Assembly: GCF_932276165.1 (NCBI RefSeq)
Contig: NC_064004.1
Coordinates: 5,652,001-5,716,000 of the forward strand
Source of the DNA: Plutella xylostella
Taxonomy: Eukaryota; Arthropoda; Insecta; Lepidoptera; Plutellidae
Length of the DNA stretch: 64,000 nt
Direction: 5' to 3'
Below, piece by piece: positions 22,064 to 35,340 of this stretch. Under the pieces are notes generated by a model that worked only from the letters and a program-made list of their open reading frames with translations, made no database searches and was not told where the DNA came from. The translations under genes were made by a program, and so were the position numbers. Positions within the stretch are counted from its first letter, which is position 1, and every line of letters starts with the position of its first letter.

Positions 22064-24979
22064 TTTTTTTTTTTTTTTTTTTTTCTAAATGAAACCTATT
22101 TACTGAAGTCGGCCATAAGGGACTTATTCAGTTTTACCCTAACTGTGGGGGAGGCGCCGATAGGCGCCTTCACCCAGTTAAAAAGAGAGACCTACCTAAG
22201 TGACCCGTCACCAGATGGAGGTGGTGAGAACCGGCCAGGAATGTACCTGACGCGGGTATAGTACCTGTTTTGGTGGAGAAGGATCCTAGCCCTACGATTC
22301 GGACCGGCAAAAGGCCGAGTCCGAGTGTGAGTCCCTCCCCCGGGTCTGGGGCGGGGTGTGTAAAAGTTAAGTGGGACAGTTGCCGAGGCAGGGGTCGGGG
22401 AGTCAAAGGTTTGCAACTCCCTAATACGGACAGTGATCTCATCGTCCGGGTCACAGAGAACGTGTCTCGGACGACGTCGCCTCTGTTTGAACTCAGGGAA
22501 AACGTGATAGTTAGCCGGTTTGCTAATTAGTGGGTTCGTGTGATTAACCGCTTGGTCGAAGTAGCGGTTTGAGGAGACTTTGAGATACTGTCGGATAGTA
22601 GGGATTTGCAAATCTTTGTGCAAGTTGAAATTGCGGACGTACCAAGGCGCGCCTGTCGCCCTGCGCAGAAATCTATTTTGGATTGCTTGTAAAGAATTTA
22701 TATATCTGTTCGAAGCATGAGCAAACACTACGCTAGCGTAGGTCATGACGGGTCTTATGCAAGTTAGATAGAGTCTCACTTTGCTGCGTAGTGAGAGCTT
22801 TTTGCTTCGAAACAGAGGAGTTAGTCTTCCTAAATAGAGAGAAGCTCTATTCCTAACCCTACGTATATGACTAGCAAAAGACAGTCTGCTGTCGAAAGTG
22901 ACACCCAGATATTTGACATGGTCGGACCAAGGGATAGGCTTGCCGAACAGAGTGATGTTGGGTTGAGGAGCAGTGTTGGGCCGGCGGAGAGCCCGTGAAA
23001 AGTACACTGCGGTACTTTTCTCCGGGTTCACCTCCATTCTCCATTTGCGAAACCATTCGCCGAGGGCGTTGGTTGCGCTTTGGAGATGCCCGTGCTGGAC
23101 TTTGCCTTTAAACCTATCCCTTAAGTAGATCGCTGTGTCGTCAGCATATAATGCTAGCGACACATGCGTATGTCTGGGGATGTCACTTGTGTATAAGGAG
23201 AAAAGAAGAGGAGCTAGAACTGACCCTTGCGGGACACCTGCACGAATCGGATGAAGAGATGATCTGGAACCCTCGACGCGAAACTGGAAGTACCTGTGGA
23301 GCAAGAAACTGTGGAGAATAAGCACTAACCGATCCGGGATGCCTAACGTGAAGAGCTTAAAGATGAGGCCGTTGTGCCACACCTTGTCGAAAGCCTTCGC
23401 TATGTCGAAGAAGAGAGCTGCAGTGCCTTTCGGCCTCTTCCTATGGAAACCATCTAAGATGTATTCCGTGATACGATGAACCTGGTTGACGCAAGAGTGC
23501 TGGGCCCTAAAACCAAATTGTTCGTTAGGGATGAGTCCCTGAGCGTATGCTATCTTTTTGAGCCTGTCGGATAGCAGCCGCTCATAGACCTTACCTAGGG
23601 AAATTAAAAGACTGATGGGGCGGTAACTAGAAGGTAAATTTCTAGCTTTGCCAGTTTTATGTATTCCTATGACGTCTGCTATTTTCCACAGGTCTGGAAA
23701 ATAGCAGTTCGCCATAGCTGAATTAAATATGGTTACTAGTAAGAGGATAAGCGAGGCTGAGAGGTTCTTAAGGACTCTGTTGGAGACGCCATCAGAGCCA
23801 GGAGCCTTCTTGCAATGAAGGTCCTTTATGACTAACTTAACTTCGGATACCGTCACGAGGTCGAGAGAATCTACTGGAGGTAAGCTAACCCTACGTCCTA
23901 CTTCCTCGTCTACGACTTGGATGAATGTGCTATCGGGATGCTCTTCCGAAGGAGAGCATTGCGCCTCCAGACTTAGGGCGAGACATTCAGCCTTTTCATC
24001 GTCGTCGAAGGCGAGGGAGTTATCAGGTTTCGACAGGGGGGGCATGTCTACTACGGTATCCGATTTAAGCGCGCGTGTAAGACGCCAAAAAGCAGTGTGG
24101 GTTGGCCTAATATCATCCAGCAGGCTATCCCACCGCTCTGAACGTAGAGCCTTCATCCTAGATTTGCATTTGAGATGCAGAGAGCGGAGCCTATCCTTGT
24201 TTTCCCTACTTGGAAAGAGGTCGTGTGCCCTAGTGGCGGCGTGCTTTGCCCTGAGCAGGGCCTTCATATCATCAGGCAACCTCCAACGATGAGGGGTCAT
24301 CGCAGGAACCCGCCTGGTGCAGTCAGTGATGACTGTTTGAAGGTGACCGCTCAAGGCATTGATCGCCGTATCTATCTCTACTGTGGAGTTAATTTGAGAA
24401 GGTAAGTTTGCTATGTCAGAAGGACTAGCCGAACCTAAACGCTGACTAAGCCTATCCCAGTTAGTTATGGTTTTGGTAGGAGAGAAGAGGGAGTTGGCAT
24501 CTCCGAGACCCAGTATGACCGGTCTGTGATCGGAGTCAAGCTCGTGTATTACCTCTAGCTTATTTAAAGAAAGAGAAATGTTCTTTAAAAGTGCAATGTC
24601 TAAAATGTCTGGCTGATGCTCAGGATTGAATGGATAATGTGTAGGCTCCATTGGAGCCACCACATCAAACATGTATTCATCCATGAAATTAAAAAGAATA
24701 TAACCGTTTGGGTTATTGACTCTACAGTTAAAAGATTTATGTTTACTGTTAAAATCCCCTGCAAGTATGACATTATTTCCCATATCCAAAAGTGACTTAA
24801 GGTCCTCAGTTTTAATTACTTTTCCTGATGGCTGATAGCAAGAGGCAATATACAGATCCGGATGTCCGGTCATAGCCAGCCTGCACACTGAGGCCTCGAG
24901 GCTGACAAGCTCCGGGGTATTGACACAACAGACATGAAGTCCGCTACGGTAGTAGATAAGTGTACCACCGAGGGTGGCC
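22064..24979 (-). mobile_element. Jockey-type non-LTR retrotransposon, 5'-truncated (U2/U3 junction)
   Basis: 2,916 bp with the same truncation point, target duplication and 21-base poly(A) tail as 9828-12743. It is thus a copy made when the repeat was duplicated, not a new insertion. The 3' hairpin lies at 22141-22179. Confidence 0.95.
22192..24978 (-). CDS. Jockey ORF2: truncated endonuclease plus reverse transcriptase (second copy)
   Basis: Same 928-codon open frame as at 9956-12742, with YADD and GVPQGS motifs and no stop or frameshift. First in-frame ATG at 24871-24873. Confidence 0.9.
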   Translation of the reverse strand, partial: ATLGGTLIYYRSGLHVCCVNTPELVSLEASVCRLAMTGHPDLYIASCYQPSGKVIKTEDLKSLLDMGNNVILAGDFNSKHKSFNCRVNNPNGYILFNFMDEYMFDVVAPMEPTHYPFNPEHQPDILDIALLKNISLSLNKLEVIHELDSDHRPVILGLGDANSLFSPTKTITNWDRLSQRLGSASPSDIANLPSQINSTVEIDTAINALSGHLQTVITDCTRRVPAMTPHRWRLPDDMKALLRAKHAATRAHDLFPSRENKDRLRSLHLKCKSRMKALRSERWDSLLDDIRPTHTAFWRLTRALKSDTVVDMPPLSKPDNSLAFDDDEKAECLALSLEAQCSPSEEHPDSTFIQVVDEEVGRRVSLPPVDSLDLVTVSEVKLVIKDLHCKKAPGSDGVSNRVLKNLSASLILLLVTIFNSAMANCYFPDLWKIADVIGIHKTGKARNLPSSYRPISLLISLGKVYERLLSDRLKKIAYAQGLIPNEQFGFRAQHSCVNQVHRITEYILDGFHRKRPKGTAALFFDIAKAFDKVWHNGLIFKLFTLGIPDRLVLILHSFLLHRYFQFRVEGSRSSLHPIRAGVPQGSVLAPLLFSLYTSDIPRHTHVSLALYADDTAIYLRDRFKGKVQHGHLQSATNALGEWFRKWRMEVNPEKSTAVYFSRALRRPNTAPQPNITLFGKPIPWSDHVKYLGVTFDSRLSFASHIRRVRNRASLYLGRLTPLFRSKKLSLRSKVRLYLTCIRPVMTYASVVFAHASNRYINSLQAIQNRFLRRATGAPWYVRNFNLHKDLQIPTIRQYLKVSSNRYFDQAVNHTNPLISKPANYHVFPEFKQRRRRPRHVLCDPDDEITVRIRELQTFDSPTPASATVPLNFYTPRPRPGGGTHTRTRPFAGPNRRARILLHQNRYYTRVRYIPGRFSPPPSGDGSLR

Positions 24980-25066
24980 TACCTGAAACCGGGCCGACGG
25001 TCGGATTTTATTACGAGCGCGCGGCGAGGGGCGCTCGTTATGAGTCAGACGCGTCATTCGACCAAT
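24980..25066 (-). promoter_or_regulatory. Displaced H2B promoter (belongs to U2 H2B)
   Basis: Initiator copy 24980-24990 (also the second target duplication), TATA-like ATAAAA 25006-25011 and CCAAT on the plus strand 25062-25066, joined to the retrotransposon 5' end. Confidence 0.65.
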
Positions 25067-25907
25067 CGCGTTGCGGCATTCTGTATACAGCGAGCGACGC
25101 GGCGGCGGCGGCGGCGGCGGCGGTGACGGCAGAATCGATGCACGCGTTCATTTTCGTTATAATATTTTTACGTTTATGGTATAATTCCCCAGATGAAAAT
25201 AGCAGTAATATACTTACTTATTACTTAATTATTAAGTATAACAACCGATACGATGTTAATCTATACTTATTACATATATTAGGTATGTACTTAATAGATA
25301 TATTAGGTATTATTATTATGTTTAATGATGAACGCAATTACTTACCATAAAATTAAAAAAAAAAACTCTCCTACTTATTTTTAGTCTCCTGGTAGGTATA
25401 TAAGTAGGTACTTAAGTATATTATTTTTACAATTATGATTTAAGTAAGTAAACTGTACCTAAGTAATATAATATATTTTTATGACTTTGAAAATCGCGCT
25501 ACATAACTTAAACTACCCATCTATAACATTGAAACATGAATACTTAGTTCATAAATCATTATTTTACCAGGATACCATACATAAGTAGGTATGTAGGAGG
25601 TTAGATCTACTACTAACAGTATTAAAATAATATATGCAAGTAAGTACTTAAGTTAGTACCTAATTAGGTAGGTACTTAGTAATGAAATTATTTCTTATTA
25701 CATCATATAATCGTAGTAACACGAATAAGTTACGTGTAAGCTTACTTACTCATTTTCATTTAAGTAATTATCGTAAGTTCATTAGACATTCAGGTACCTA
25801 GGTAGTAGTATATTATTGAATTGTCTGTCTAGCTAGCTAGCTAGCTAAATATAAATGCCTACATAGTCCTAATATAATGTTATGTATCGTTCGTGTAAAG
25901 TCTTGTT

Positions 25908-25956
25908 GAAACAGTGTTTAATAATCATGAATAATATTGTGGCCCTGAAAAGGGCC
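25908..25956 (-). promoter_or_regulatory. H2A 3' processing signal (U3)
   Basis: Stem-loop 25941-25956; TGTTTC at 25908-25913. Confidence 0.9.
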
Positions 25957-26031
25957 GTTTTGCCGCTGACGTGTGCATGTGAAAGCTCACGAGCAGCGGA
26001 GTGTGGCGTGTCCGATGAACGACGACTCGAT

Positions 26032-26406
26032 TTAAGCCTTCTTCTCGGTCTTCTTGGGCAGAAGCACGGCCTGGATGTTAGGCAGCACACCACCCTGGGC
26101 GATGGTCACGCCGGAGAGCAGCTTGTTCAGCTCCTCGTCGTTGCGGATGGCCAGCTGCAAGTGTCTCGGGATGATTCTGGTCTTCTTGTTGTCACGGGCG
26201 GCGTTACCGGCCAACTCGAGAACTTCAGCGGCCAGGTACTCCATGACGGCCGCCAGGTAAACGGGCGCACCGGCACCGACACGCTCGGCGTAGTTACCCT
26301 TGCGCAGCAGCCTGTGGATACGACCGACGGGGAACTGGAGTCCAGCACGGTTTGAACGGGACTTTGCCTTTCCCTTAACCTTGCCTCCCTTGCCGCGGCC
26401 AGACAT
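26032..26406 (-). CDS. H2A: Histone H2A (U3)
   Basis: Same 124-aa protein as U1, with its own TATA box (26517-26527) and stem-loop. No difference from the U2 copy seen. Confidence 0.98.
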   Translation of the reverse strand: MSGRGKGGKVKGKAKSRSNRAGLQFPVGRIHRLLRKGNYAERVGAGAPVYLAAVMEYLAAEVLELAGNAARDNKKTRIIPRHLQLAIRNDEELNKLLSGVTIAQGGVLPNIQAVLLPKKTEKKA

Positions 26407-26516
26407 GGTTGTTGGTTTGTTTCTTGATAGAGCGAGACAGAAGATGGAGCGCGCGCCGACGTGTGCAGCGAGCGAATTCACGAGTTGAAATGTATCTTAC
26501 TCAACCGGCGACCCTC

Positions 26517-26527
26517 TATATATATAT
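26517..26527 (-). promoter_or_regulatory. H2A TATA box (U3)
   Basis: TATATATATAT, 111 bp upstream of the start codon. Confidence 0.75.
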
Positions 26528-27293
26528 CAACGGGTGGTGTCGTGTACGGTGATACAAGCGTCGAGTAGTCACAAATCGCTCGTGTACTAACTTTTGTTAG
26601 CTTGTGTGCTTTTTTTTTTTTAATTTTATATGTCTACTATTACTTATAATGGGTACTAACAAGGTTATTTTGATATTAAGTACGATATATACAATACTGA
26701 ATATAAAATAACAATTCGACATATTCTGTATCTCAGGTGTATTGTATGGTAGGTACTTATACGGTATAGGTACTTACTTACCTTACATGTACCTAATTTG
26801 TATTTTACATACTATACATGAAACGCTCCGCTCCGCTCCGCTGCGCTCCGCTTTAGTTTTTAACGAACATGTGCACCTAACCGCTCCTCCTCGCTTTGCT
26901 CGTCGTCGCACCTACCTCTAGGTTTCGATCCCAGGGATTTTTAAGTTATTTTCATTTTCAATATACCTACGTAGGTAGGTACCTAATAGTGTTCCGTCGC
27001 TAGAGGGAATTTTAGTTACTTAGGTATGTATGTGCGTATAATATTTTTGTAAGCATGATGTATGTCACCTTACATATTATTTGTATTTAGGTACTTATAT
27101 GAAACGCTCCGCTCCGATTTTTAATTCGTTTTCAATAGTATAGAGTAGTCAGGCAGGTGAGGCCTATGTACTTACAACATTAGTTTCATACAAGTAGGTA
27201 GGTACTTATCCTAATTTAATATATTTTGTACCTAGTACCTACCTGCGTCGTGGCGTAGGTAAGTACACAATCGTCGTAGTAAAGTACAATAGA

Positions 27294-27339
27294 GAACAAT
27301 TTGGTTTTCTCGAATTGTTTGTTAGCCCTGAAAAGGGCT
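27294..27339 (-). promoter_or_regulatory. H1 3' processing signal (U3)
   Basis: Variant stem-loop 27324-27339; TGTTC at 27294-27298. Confidence 0.88.
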
Positions 27340-27581
27340 TTTTGTTGTGCGGTATTAGCGCACTCACCGACCGTGGCTCGTGTGTTCGTCGTCCGAGTGT
27401 AGTCAGTCGCCCATTGTGTGCGTGTGCGTGCGTATCGAGTAGATGATACAACAGCGCAACAACAACACCACCAACGGTGCCGACGACATACGGTGCGAAC
27501 ACGATGGCGCACGTTCGATGGCTTCGTGTAGTCACTGCGGCGGCGGCGGCGGCAAGCAACACAACAAAAACCGTCGTCGGC

Positions 27582-28274
27582 TTACTTCTTGCCGGCGGCG
27601 GAGGACTTCTTAGCTGCGGGCTTCGCCTTGGGAGCGGCAGCCTTCTTCGGTTTGGGCGCCTTCGGCTTCTTAGTCGGCGGCTTGGCGGTCTTCTTTGCCT
27701 TGGGTGCGGCGCTTTTAGCCTTTGAGGGTGTGGCGATTTTCGCCTTCGCGGCGGGCTTCTTTTTAGCGGCGGCGGCTTTCTTGTCCTTTGTGGCAGCCGC
27801 AGACTTGGGCTTAGACGGTGAAGCGGAGGCGGACTTCTTCTTGGCGGCGGCGGAGGACGCAGCGACGGCCTTCTTGGCGGGCTTCTTAGCGGCGGCAGCC
27901 TTCTTGGCCGGTTTGGCGGCGCCTGCTGGCTTCTTGGCTGCGGAAGTTTTCGACTCGAGCTTGAACGAACCGGACGCACCCTTGCCCTTGGTCTGGATCA
28001 GCGCGCCGGACTCGACGGCGCTCTTCAGGTACTTTCTGATGAAAGGCGCGAGCTTTTCAGCGTCGACCTTGTAAGACGCGGCGATGTACTTCTTAATCGC
28101 CTGCAGAGACGAGCCGCTGCGCTCCTTCAGGTCCTTGATGGCCTTGTTGACCATCTCGGAGGTCTTCGGGTGCGTGGGCTTCGCTTTCGGCTTCTTGGCT
28201 GCTGCGGATGCCTTCGGCTTCTTCGCGGGGGTGGTGGGCGCGGGCGCGTCGGATGCAACAGCGGTGTCAGCCAT
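27582..28274 (-). CDS. H1: Linker histone H1 (U3)
   Basis: Same 230-aa protein; synonymous haplotype T-A-C-C, shared with U4 and U6. The variant stem-loop lies 243 nt past the stop codon. Confidence 0.97.
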   Translation of the reverse strand: MADTAVASDAPAPTTPAKKPKASAAAKKPKAKPTHPKTSEMVNKAIKDLKERSGSSLQAIKKYIAASYKVDAEKLAPFIRKYLKSAVESGALIQTKGKGASGSFKLESKTSAAKKPAGAAKPAKKAAAAKKPAKKAVAASSAAAKKKSASASPSKPKSAAATKDKKAAAAKKKPAAKAKIATPSKAKSAAPKAKKTAKPPTKKPKAPKPKKAAAPKAKPAAKKSSAAGKK

Positions 28275-28510
28275 TTCGATTGAGTTGATTGAGGTTGAGG
28301 TAACACGTAAGTAACAAGTAAGGAGTGTAGTTCGTAAAACGACCGTACGATGTCGCCACTAGCAAAATTTCGAGACACGTATTTCGAGCATTGCCGCACA
28401 GACAGACCGCGTGCCTCGAGACGTTTTCCGAGTTGATGTGTTCCAAGTTTTCACTAACCATGGTCGAATGATGATGATTTTTTTAAATAAAAAACAATGT
28501 CAGTGTACTG

Positions 28511-28518
28511 TTTTTATA
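28511..28518 (-). promoter_or_regulatory. Possible H1 TATA box (U3)
   Basis: TATAAAAA on the minus strand, 237 bp upstream of the start codon. Confidence 0.4.
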
Positions 28519-29786
28519 CGATATATGTGTAGTGTATACGTTTGTCGGGCGGGCGGGCTAATGGTTGGACGCTTGCGTACGGCGGGTTGGCGCGTGCGGC
28601 GCGTTAAATGTGGAGACGGCGTTGAGGAGCTCGTACGTGGTCTGATTTGTGGGCGTTTATCTCGGCGTGTGTCGACGGTGGCGGTGAGGCGGACGTCCAC
28701 GGTGAAGGCGAAGAGAAGGCGCTCCCGGCGGGTGGCGGCTGCGGGCGCGGCAAGCGGGTGCGGATGGACTTTTGACGTGTCGAAGATGAACGGTCGTAGG
28801 ACACACCGGTGTCTCGGCGGCATCACATGAAGGCAGTCATCAGCCGGTGTTGTGAGATGGCTGGCTGGTGACTGGTGGCCGATGGTCGTGCAGTGTGCAC
28901 GTGCAGATGATGGTCAAACGCATCATCGCACTCACTTGTGCGTACCTAAGTAAAGGACTTACAGACAGACAGACACACACACACAAGTAGGTAGAGAGAA
29001 CGAGAGCGAGTAGGTAGGTGTACTACTTGACTGCATAGGTCATTTGGTACCGTAAGTATGATAGATTATGACCTAGGTACATACATAATATGCGCCTAAA
29101 TACTAAATACATAGGTACACAAGAGTATTCGGTAGGTAGGTACTTACTTAAGTATATAAAACTGCAAACGCAGAATACGAACACCGTGTAAGTACGACTA
29201 ACAATGTTCGTGTTCATTCACGAGTCGAGGTAAGTATTTATGTATGTCGTCCCATGTCAAGAAAAACATGAATACTTTAAAAAAAAAGGAAGTACAAATA
29301 CATTAATGTGTGATAAAAAGTTTCATCTGTAAGTACCTACCTACTTACTTACTTAAAATTAATTAGGTAGTAGTAGGTTACTAAGCAGATGAACGTGGTA
29401 AAACGAACGTGTGGTTGCATTGCACCGTAAAGGTAAGTACCTATTATACCTACCTACCACGTCTTTTGGGAGGTATTTAGGTAAACTAAAATATTATAAG
29501 TACTTATTAGTCGTCTCTTGAGGACTAATAGCGTAGGTACCTACTTAAGTACCTACCCATAAATCTATATACATACATATATTCTTTTATAAGCTTCGCA
29601 CGCTTTTTCTGACCAATATTTTTCATAGGTACCTATATAAGTAAGAATAAGTGGGTAGGTACTTTTGCTGCCAGTGTGTAAATGTAAATACGCAAGCATA
29701 ATGTACCTAGGTGTATGATGATGCATATAAATAATAATATAATTATTGTCAGTATAGGTATTATGAATCGTTGTTGCCAGTTTGAA

Positions 29787-29832
29787 GAAACTATACGTAA
29801 AACAAGAACAATTTGCGGCCCTGAAAAGGGCC
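29787..29832 (-). promoter_or_regulatory. H4 3' processing signal (U3)
   Basis: Stem-loop 29817-29832; AGTTTC at 29787-29792. Confidence 0.9.
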
Positions 29833-29907
29833 TTTTTGTTGGTTACACGGTATCCTCGTAGCCGTATCGGCTGCGGAACACGATGTGCGCGGTGCGGTGC
29901 GAGCGAC

Positions 29908-30249
<342 letters not shown>

Positions 30250-30309
30250 TCAAACTGCGTGCGCACGACGGAGCCGGAGCGTTGTCTAAAAATTCAGGCC
30301 CACCGCGCG

Positions 30310-30319
30310 ATATATATAT
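30310..30319 (-). promoter_or_regulatory. H4 TATA box (U3)
   Basis: ATATATATAT palindromic core, 91 bp upstream of the start codon. Confidence 0.75.
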
Positions 30320-31870
30320 CGTCGGCGGACGAGAAGCGGGAAAGCGAAGGGGCGCGGGGCCGCAGACAGAGACGAAGCGATGCGATGCGCGAGATAGAGC
30401 GGGTCAGAATGAGTATAGTGTCGTACACGATTTTGTACTCTTATTAATTTCAATATTAAGTTATTACCTATATTGTCTGAATATTTAAATATTTATGTTT
30501 ATTATATATATAAATACATTATTACGACATCGAGACGAGACGAGATTTAGGTACTTACCTAGTTAGTTAAGTAAGTAAGTAAGTTTTATTCATGGTAAGG
30601 AGGTACCTAAGTATGTATGTAGGTACCTATTACAATTACAATTCTAGTAAGTAAATATGTACCTATGTATGTAAATGTATGTATGTACCTATGCAAAACA
30701 AATAAGTAAGTACCTACTTAAATACAATCATTCAACAAGCAGACACAAATTACAGAAATTTATACTAACCTACCTAGGTAGGTAGGTACTTAAAACTTTT
30801 GCCACCATAACGTAGAGTATAATATATAGGTACTTACCTATTTACTTACGCAACATTTTATTTTTATACATATGTACCTACTTATGTATTACCTAAGTAC
30901 TTATATTTTATTTTTTACTGACTTACTTCAGGGAGGGAGCACCAATCTTAAACACACACACACTTGTTACCTAGGTTAGGTACCTATTTACCTACCACTA
31001 ACTTTTTCTCATGAACAATGATTCACAATAATTTGAATTGTCAATATCAAAATTTAAAATAAGTACCTACCTACCTACTTAGTAAAAATAAAATACTTCA
31101 GTTATTACTTAATAATACGTACCTACAACATTTTTAGTGATTTTTGAGTAAATTAGATAGACCTAGTTGTATTATTAGTAGGTCTAGGTAGGTATTTACC
31201 TAGGTGCATACATTGTAATAAATACGCTTCCGCCGCCGCCATCTTGCGGCGCCATTGTCTGTTGCTAGCGAGTGTTGAAAAGAACAAAAATACGTAATTA
31301 TTTAATTATCGTGAAATGTGAATTGTGTTTTGGTAGAAAGTAGTGAAAAAAACTTAGTGGTGGGTGACTGTGACAAGTGTCTGTGTTTTACATTGGAGTA
31401 ATTGTACCGCTCCTACAGGATTTGCCAACAACACGTTTGTAAGTAACATTATTATAATTTAATATGTAAGTAAGTACTTAACTACCTACCTATCTATGTA
31501 GATTAGAATAGATGTGGTACCTACATAGTTTTTTGATTTTTAAATGTGAAAACAGTGCTCAGTTAATCAAAATAAGTTTGTAATCTGCTTGAATCATGCA
31601 TGTGGCGCCCTCCGTTGTTCACAAAAGAAACTATGTAGTACTTACTTAGTGATTGGTTTTCTTGTTAGGCTATTATGTGTGTTATTTATTTATGTATAGG
31701 TAAACTGTACCTACTTATACGAAAGTAAGTACGTACCTACCTAGGTACTAGTACTGCATAAAAAAGGTGTAAGAAATGTATTTAGTTAATTACTTATGTA
31801 AGTACCTACTTAGATACGAAGATAAAAGTACTCAAGTAAGAGTAAGTAATCGTCTTCGTCTTAGTTTAAA

Positions 31871-31917
31871 GAAACAATGCGTATAATAATGAATGTTTTG
31901 TGGCCCTGAAAAGGGCC
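31871..31917 (-). promoter_or_regulatory. H3 3' processing signal (U3)
   Basis: Stem-loop 31902-31917; TGTTTC at 31871-31876. Confidence 0.9.
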
Positions 31918-31966
31918 GTTTTGTTACAGCGAACGAGGTGCGCGTAATGCACGATGCAGCCACCGC

Positions 31967-32551
<585 letters not shown>

Positions 32552-33741
32552 CTAATAATTTATCCTTACGTTATTGAGTATGTAAGTACTTAGTAAGTAT
32601 CTATTTCATCCTTCTCATGCATAAGTAGGTAAGTGTATAGGTACCTACTTAGGTATATAATTAAAAAAAAAAAAAATACCTAAGTATGTAAATAATATAA
32701 ATAATAAGTACTTAATATATATAATGAACACCTTATTAAAAGCATATATCACAAGAATACTTATACTTAAATGTTATTATGTAGGTAGGTACATAGTTAA
32801 GTATTTAGGTATGTTCTAAAATTTAATGTTTTCAACATAAGTAAGTAGGTAGGTACCTACCTAGTCACTCCCAACGACAAGACGTGAGTAAGTACTTACT
32901 TATGTTTAAATGGACTGTAAATAACACATCTAGGTAGGTAGGTAGGTAAGTAAGCAAGCAAGCAAGCAAGTATGTATGTACCTACCTAGTATAATCATAA
33001 TGACTGGGAAACATACCTACTTATATAATAATTATAAGTACCTACTTATTTATAGGTACGAAAACAATAATCCTAGTAAGTAAGTAAAGTACTTAATTAC
33101 CTAAATAATAAGAGATTCCAGAACGCAAACTAGACGAATTCATTGTAAGTAAGAGTACTTACTTAAGTATTTAATTTTGTATAAGTACTTAGGTAGGTAA
33201 GTACTTACTTATATGTCAAACCAAATGTAAGTTGTCACATCAATAATAATAATAATATAATGCCATGGTATTTTGCCGAAAATGTACTTATTTAAAAAGC
33301 CACAAGTATGTAGAGTAGAATAAACAACATTATCGATTATGTATGTAGGTAGGTACTTGCTTACTTAGATTAAGTAAGTATAATACAGTGCACTGAAATG
33401 AGTAGGCACGCATTCTTTCACATTTTAATTTTATTTAACTAAACGTCCGTTTTTGTTTCTTCCTTTCCAGGGTCACTCATACAAATCCATCCGTCGTCGT
33501 CGTGTGCAGTGAACACGTCGTCGCAGCTCCTCCGTCCGTGTATGTACCTAGTACCTACATAGATAAGTACTTACATTATGCCTAATATTTCACATTAATA
33601 CGTTACCTAAGTGTAGCGAGTACCTACCACAGTGTGTGTAAACACAAGTAAGTAAGTGTAACCATCAATATACATATTATATATTGACATCATCTTATAT
33701 TATGATATATAAGTAAGTAATCGTTTTTGTATGTAAGTATT

Positions 33742-33789
33742 GAAACAATCGTAAATCATCAGAAAATATTTGTGGCCCTGAAAAGGGCC
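33742..33789 (-). promoter_or_regulatory. H2B 3' processing signal (U3)
   Basis: Stem-loop 33774-33789; TGTTTC at 33742-33747. Confidence 0.9.
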
Positions 33790-33853
33790 GTTTGTTTCGG
33801 TGGTAGGCACAACATAGTGGCACCGTACACCGCTATGTTTGGGGGCACACACC

Positions 33854-34228
33854 TCACTTGGACGAGGTGTACTTGGTGACCGCCTTGGTACCTTCACTGA
33901 CGGCGTGCTTGGCGAGCTCACCGGGCAGCAGGAGCCTCACGGAGGTCTGCACCTCCCTGGAGGTGATCGTCGAACGCTTGTTGTAGTGGGCGAGACGAGA
34001 CGCTTCCGCGGCGATACGCTCGAAGATGTCGTTCACGAACGAGTTCATGATTGACATGGCCTTCGAGGAGATACCGGTGTCGGGGTGGACCTGCTTCAAC
34101 ACCTTGTAGATGTAGATGGCGTAGCTCTCCTTCCTCTTGTGCTTCTTCTTTTTCTTGTCCGACTTGGAGATGTTCTTCTGGGCTTTGCCGGACTTCTTGG
34201 CGGCCTTGCCGCTAGTCTTGGGTGGCAT
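33854..34228 (-). CDS. H2B: Histone H2B, intact promoter (U3)
   Basis: Same 124-aa protein as U1. This is the first H2B in the window whose initiator (34289-34299), TATA-like box (34315-34320) and CCAAT box (34371-34375) are contiguous with the gene, giving a predicted leader of about 65 nt. It serves as the uninterrupted reference for the U1 and U2 copies. Confidence 0.98.
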   Translation of the reverse strand: MPPKTSGKAAKKSGKAQKNISKSDKKKKKHKRKESYAIYIYKVLKQVHPDTGISSKAMSIMNSFVNDIFERIAAEASRLAHYNKRSTITSREVQTSVRLLLPGELAKHAVSEGTKAVTKYTSSK

Positions 34229-34288
34229 GGTGGCTTCAAACTGGATTCAAAACCGGAGATGCGAACGTTGCGAGTGTTTAGCTCGTAA

Positions 34289-34375
34289 TACCTGAAACCG
34301 GGCCGACGGTCGGATTTTATTACGAGCGCGCGGCGAGGGGCGCTCGTTATGAGTCAGACGCGTCATTCGACCAAT
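34289..34375 (-). promoter_or_regulatory. H2B promoter, intact (U3)
   Basis: Initiator-like TTTCAGG within 34289-34299, TATA-like ATAAAA 34315-34320 about 27 nt upstream, and CCAAT on the plus strand 34371-34375. The single TACCTGAAACC is the empty target site. Two bases further right (CACTCTG for CATTCTG, GGTGGCGG for GGTGACGG) are unique to this junction. Confidence 0.7.
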
Positions 34376-34406
34376 CGCGTTGCGGCACTCTGTATACAGC
34401 GAGCGA

Positions 34407-34438
<32 letters not shown>

Positions 34439-35216
34439 CAGAATCGATGCACGCGTTCATTTTCGTTATAATATTTTTACGTTTATGGTATAATTCCCCA
34501 GATGAAAATAGCAGTAATATACTTACTTATTACTTAATTATTAAGTATAACAACCGATACGATGTTAATCTATACTTATTACATATATTAGGTATGTACT
34601 TAATAGATATATTAGGTATTATTATTATGTTTAATGATGAACGCAATTACTTACCATAAAATTAAAAAAAAAAACTCTCCTACTTATTTTTAGTCTCCTG
34701 GTAGGTATATAAGTAGGTACTTAAGTATATTATTTTTACAATTATGATTTAAGTAAGTAAACTGTACCTAAGTAATATAATATATTTTTATGACTTTGAA
34801 AATCGCGCTACATAACTTAAACTACCCATCTATAACATTGAAACATGAATACTTAGTTCATAAATCATTATTTTACCAGGATACCATACATAAGTAGGTA
34901 TGTAGGAGGTTAGATCTACTACTAACAGTATTAAAATAATATATGCAAGTAAGTACTTAAGTTAGTACCTAATTAGGTAGGTACTTAGTAATGAAATTAT
35001 TTCTTATTACATCATATAATCGTAGTAACACGAATAAGTTACGTGTAAGCTTACTTACTCATTTTCATTTAAGTAATTATCGTAAGTTCATTAGACATTC
35101 AGGTACCTAGGTAGTAGTATATTATTGAATTGTCTGTCTAGCTAGCTAGCTAGCTAAATATAAATGCCTACATAGTCCTAATATAATGTTATGTATCGTT
35201 CGTGTAAAGTCTTGTT

Positions 35217-35265
35217 GAAACAGTGTTTAATAATCATGAATAATATTGTGGCCCTGAAAAGGGCC
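35217..35265 (-). promoter_or_regulatory. H2A 3' processing signal (U4)
   Basis: Stem-loop 35250-35265; TGTTTC at 35217-35222. Confidence 0.9.
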
Positions 35266-35340
35266 GTTTTGCCGCTGACGTGTGCATGTGAAAGCTCACG
35301 AGCAGCGGAGTGTGGCGTGTCCGATGAACGACGACTCGAT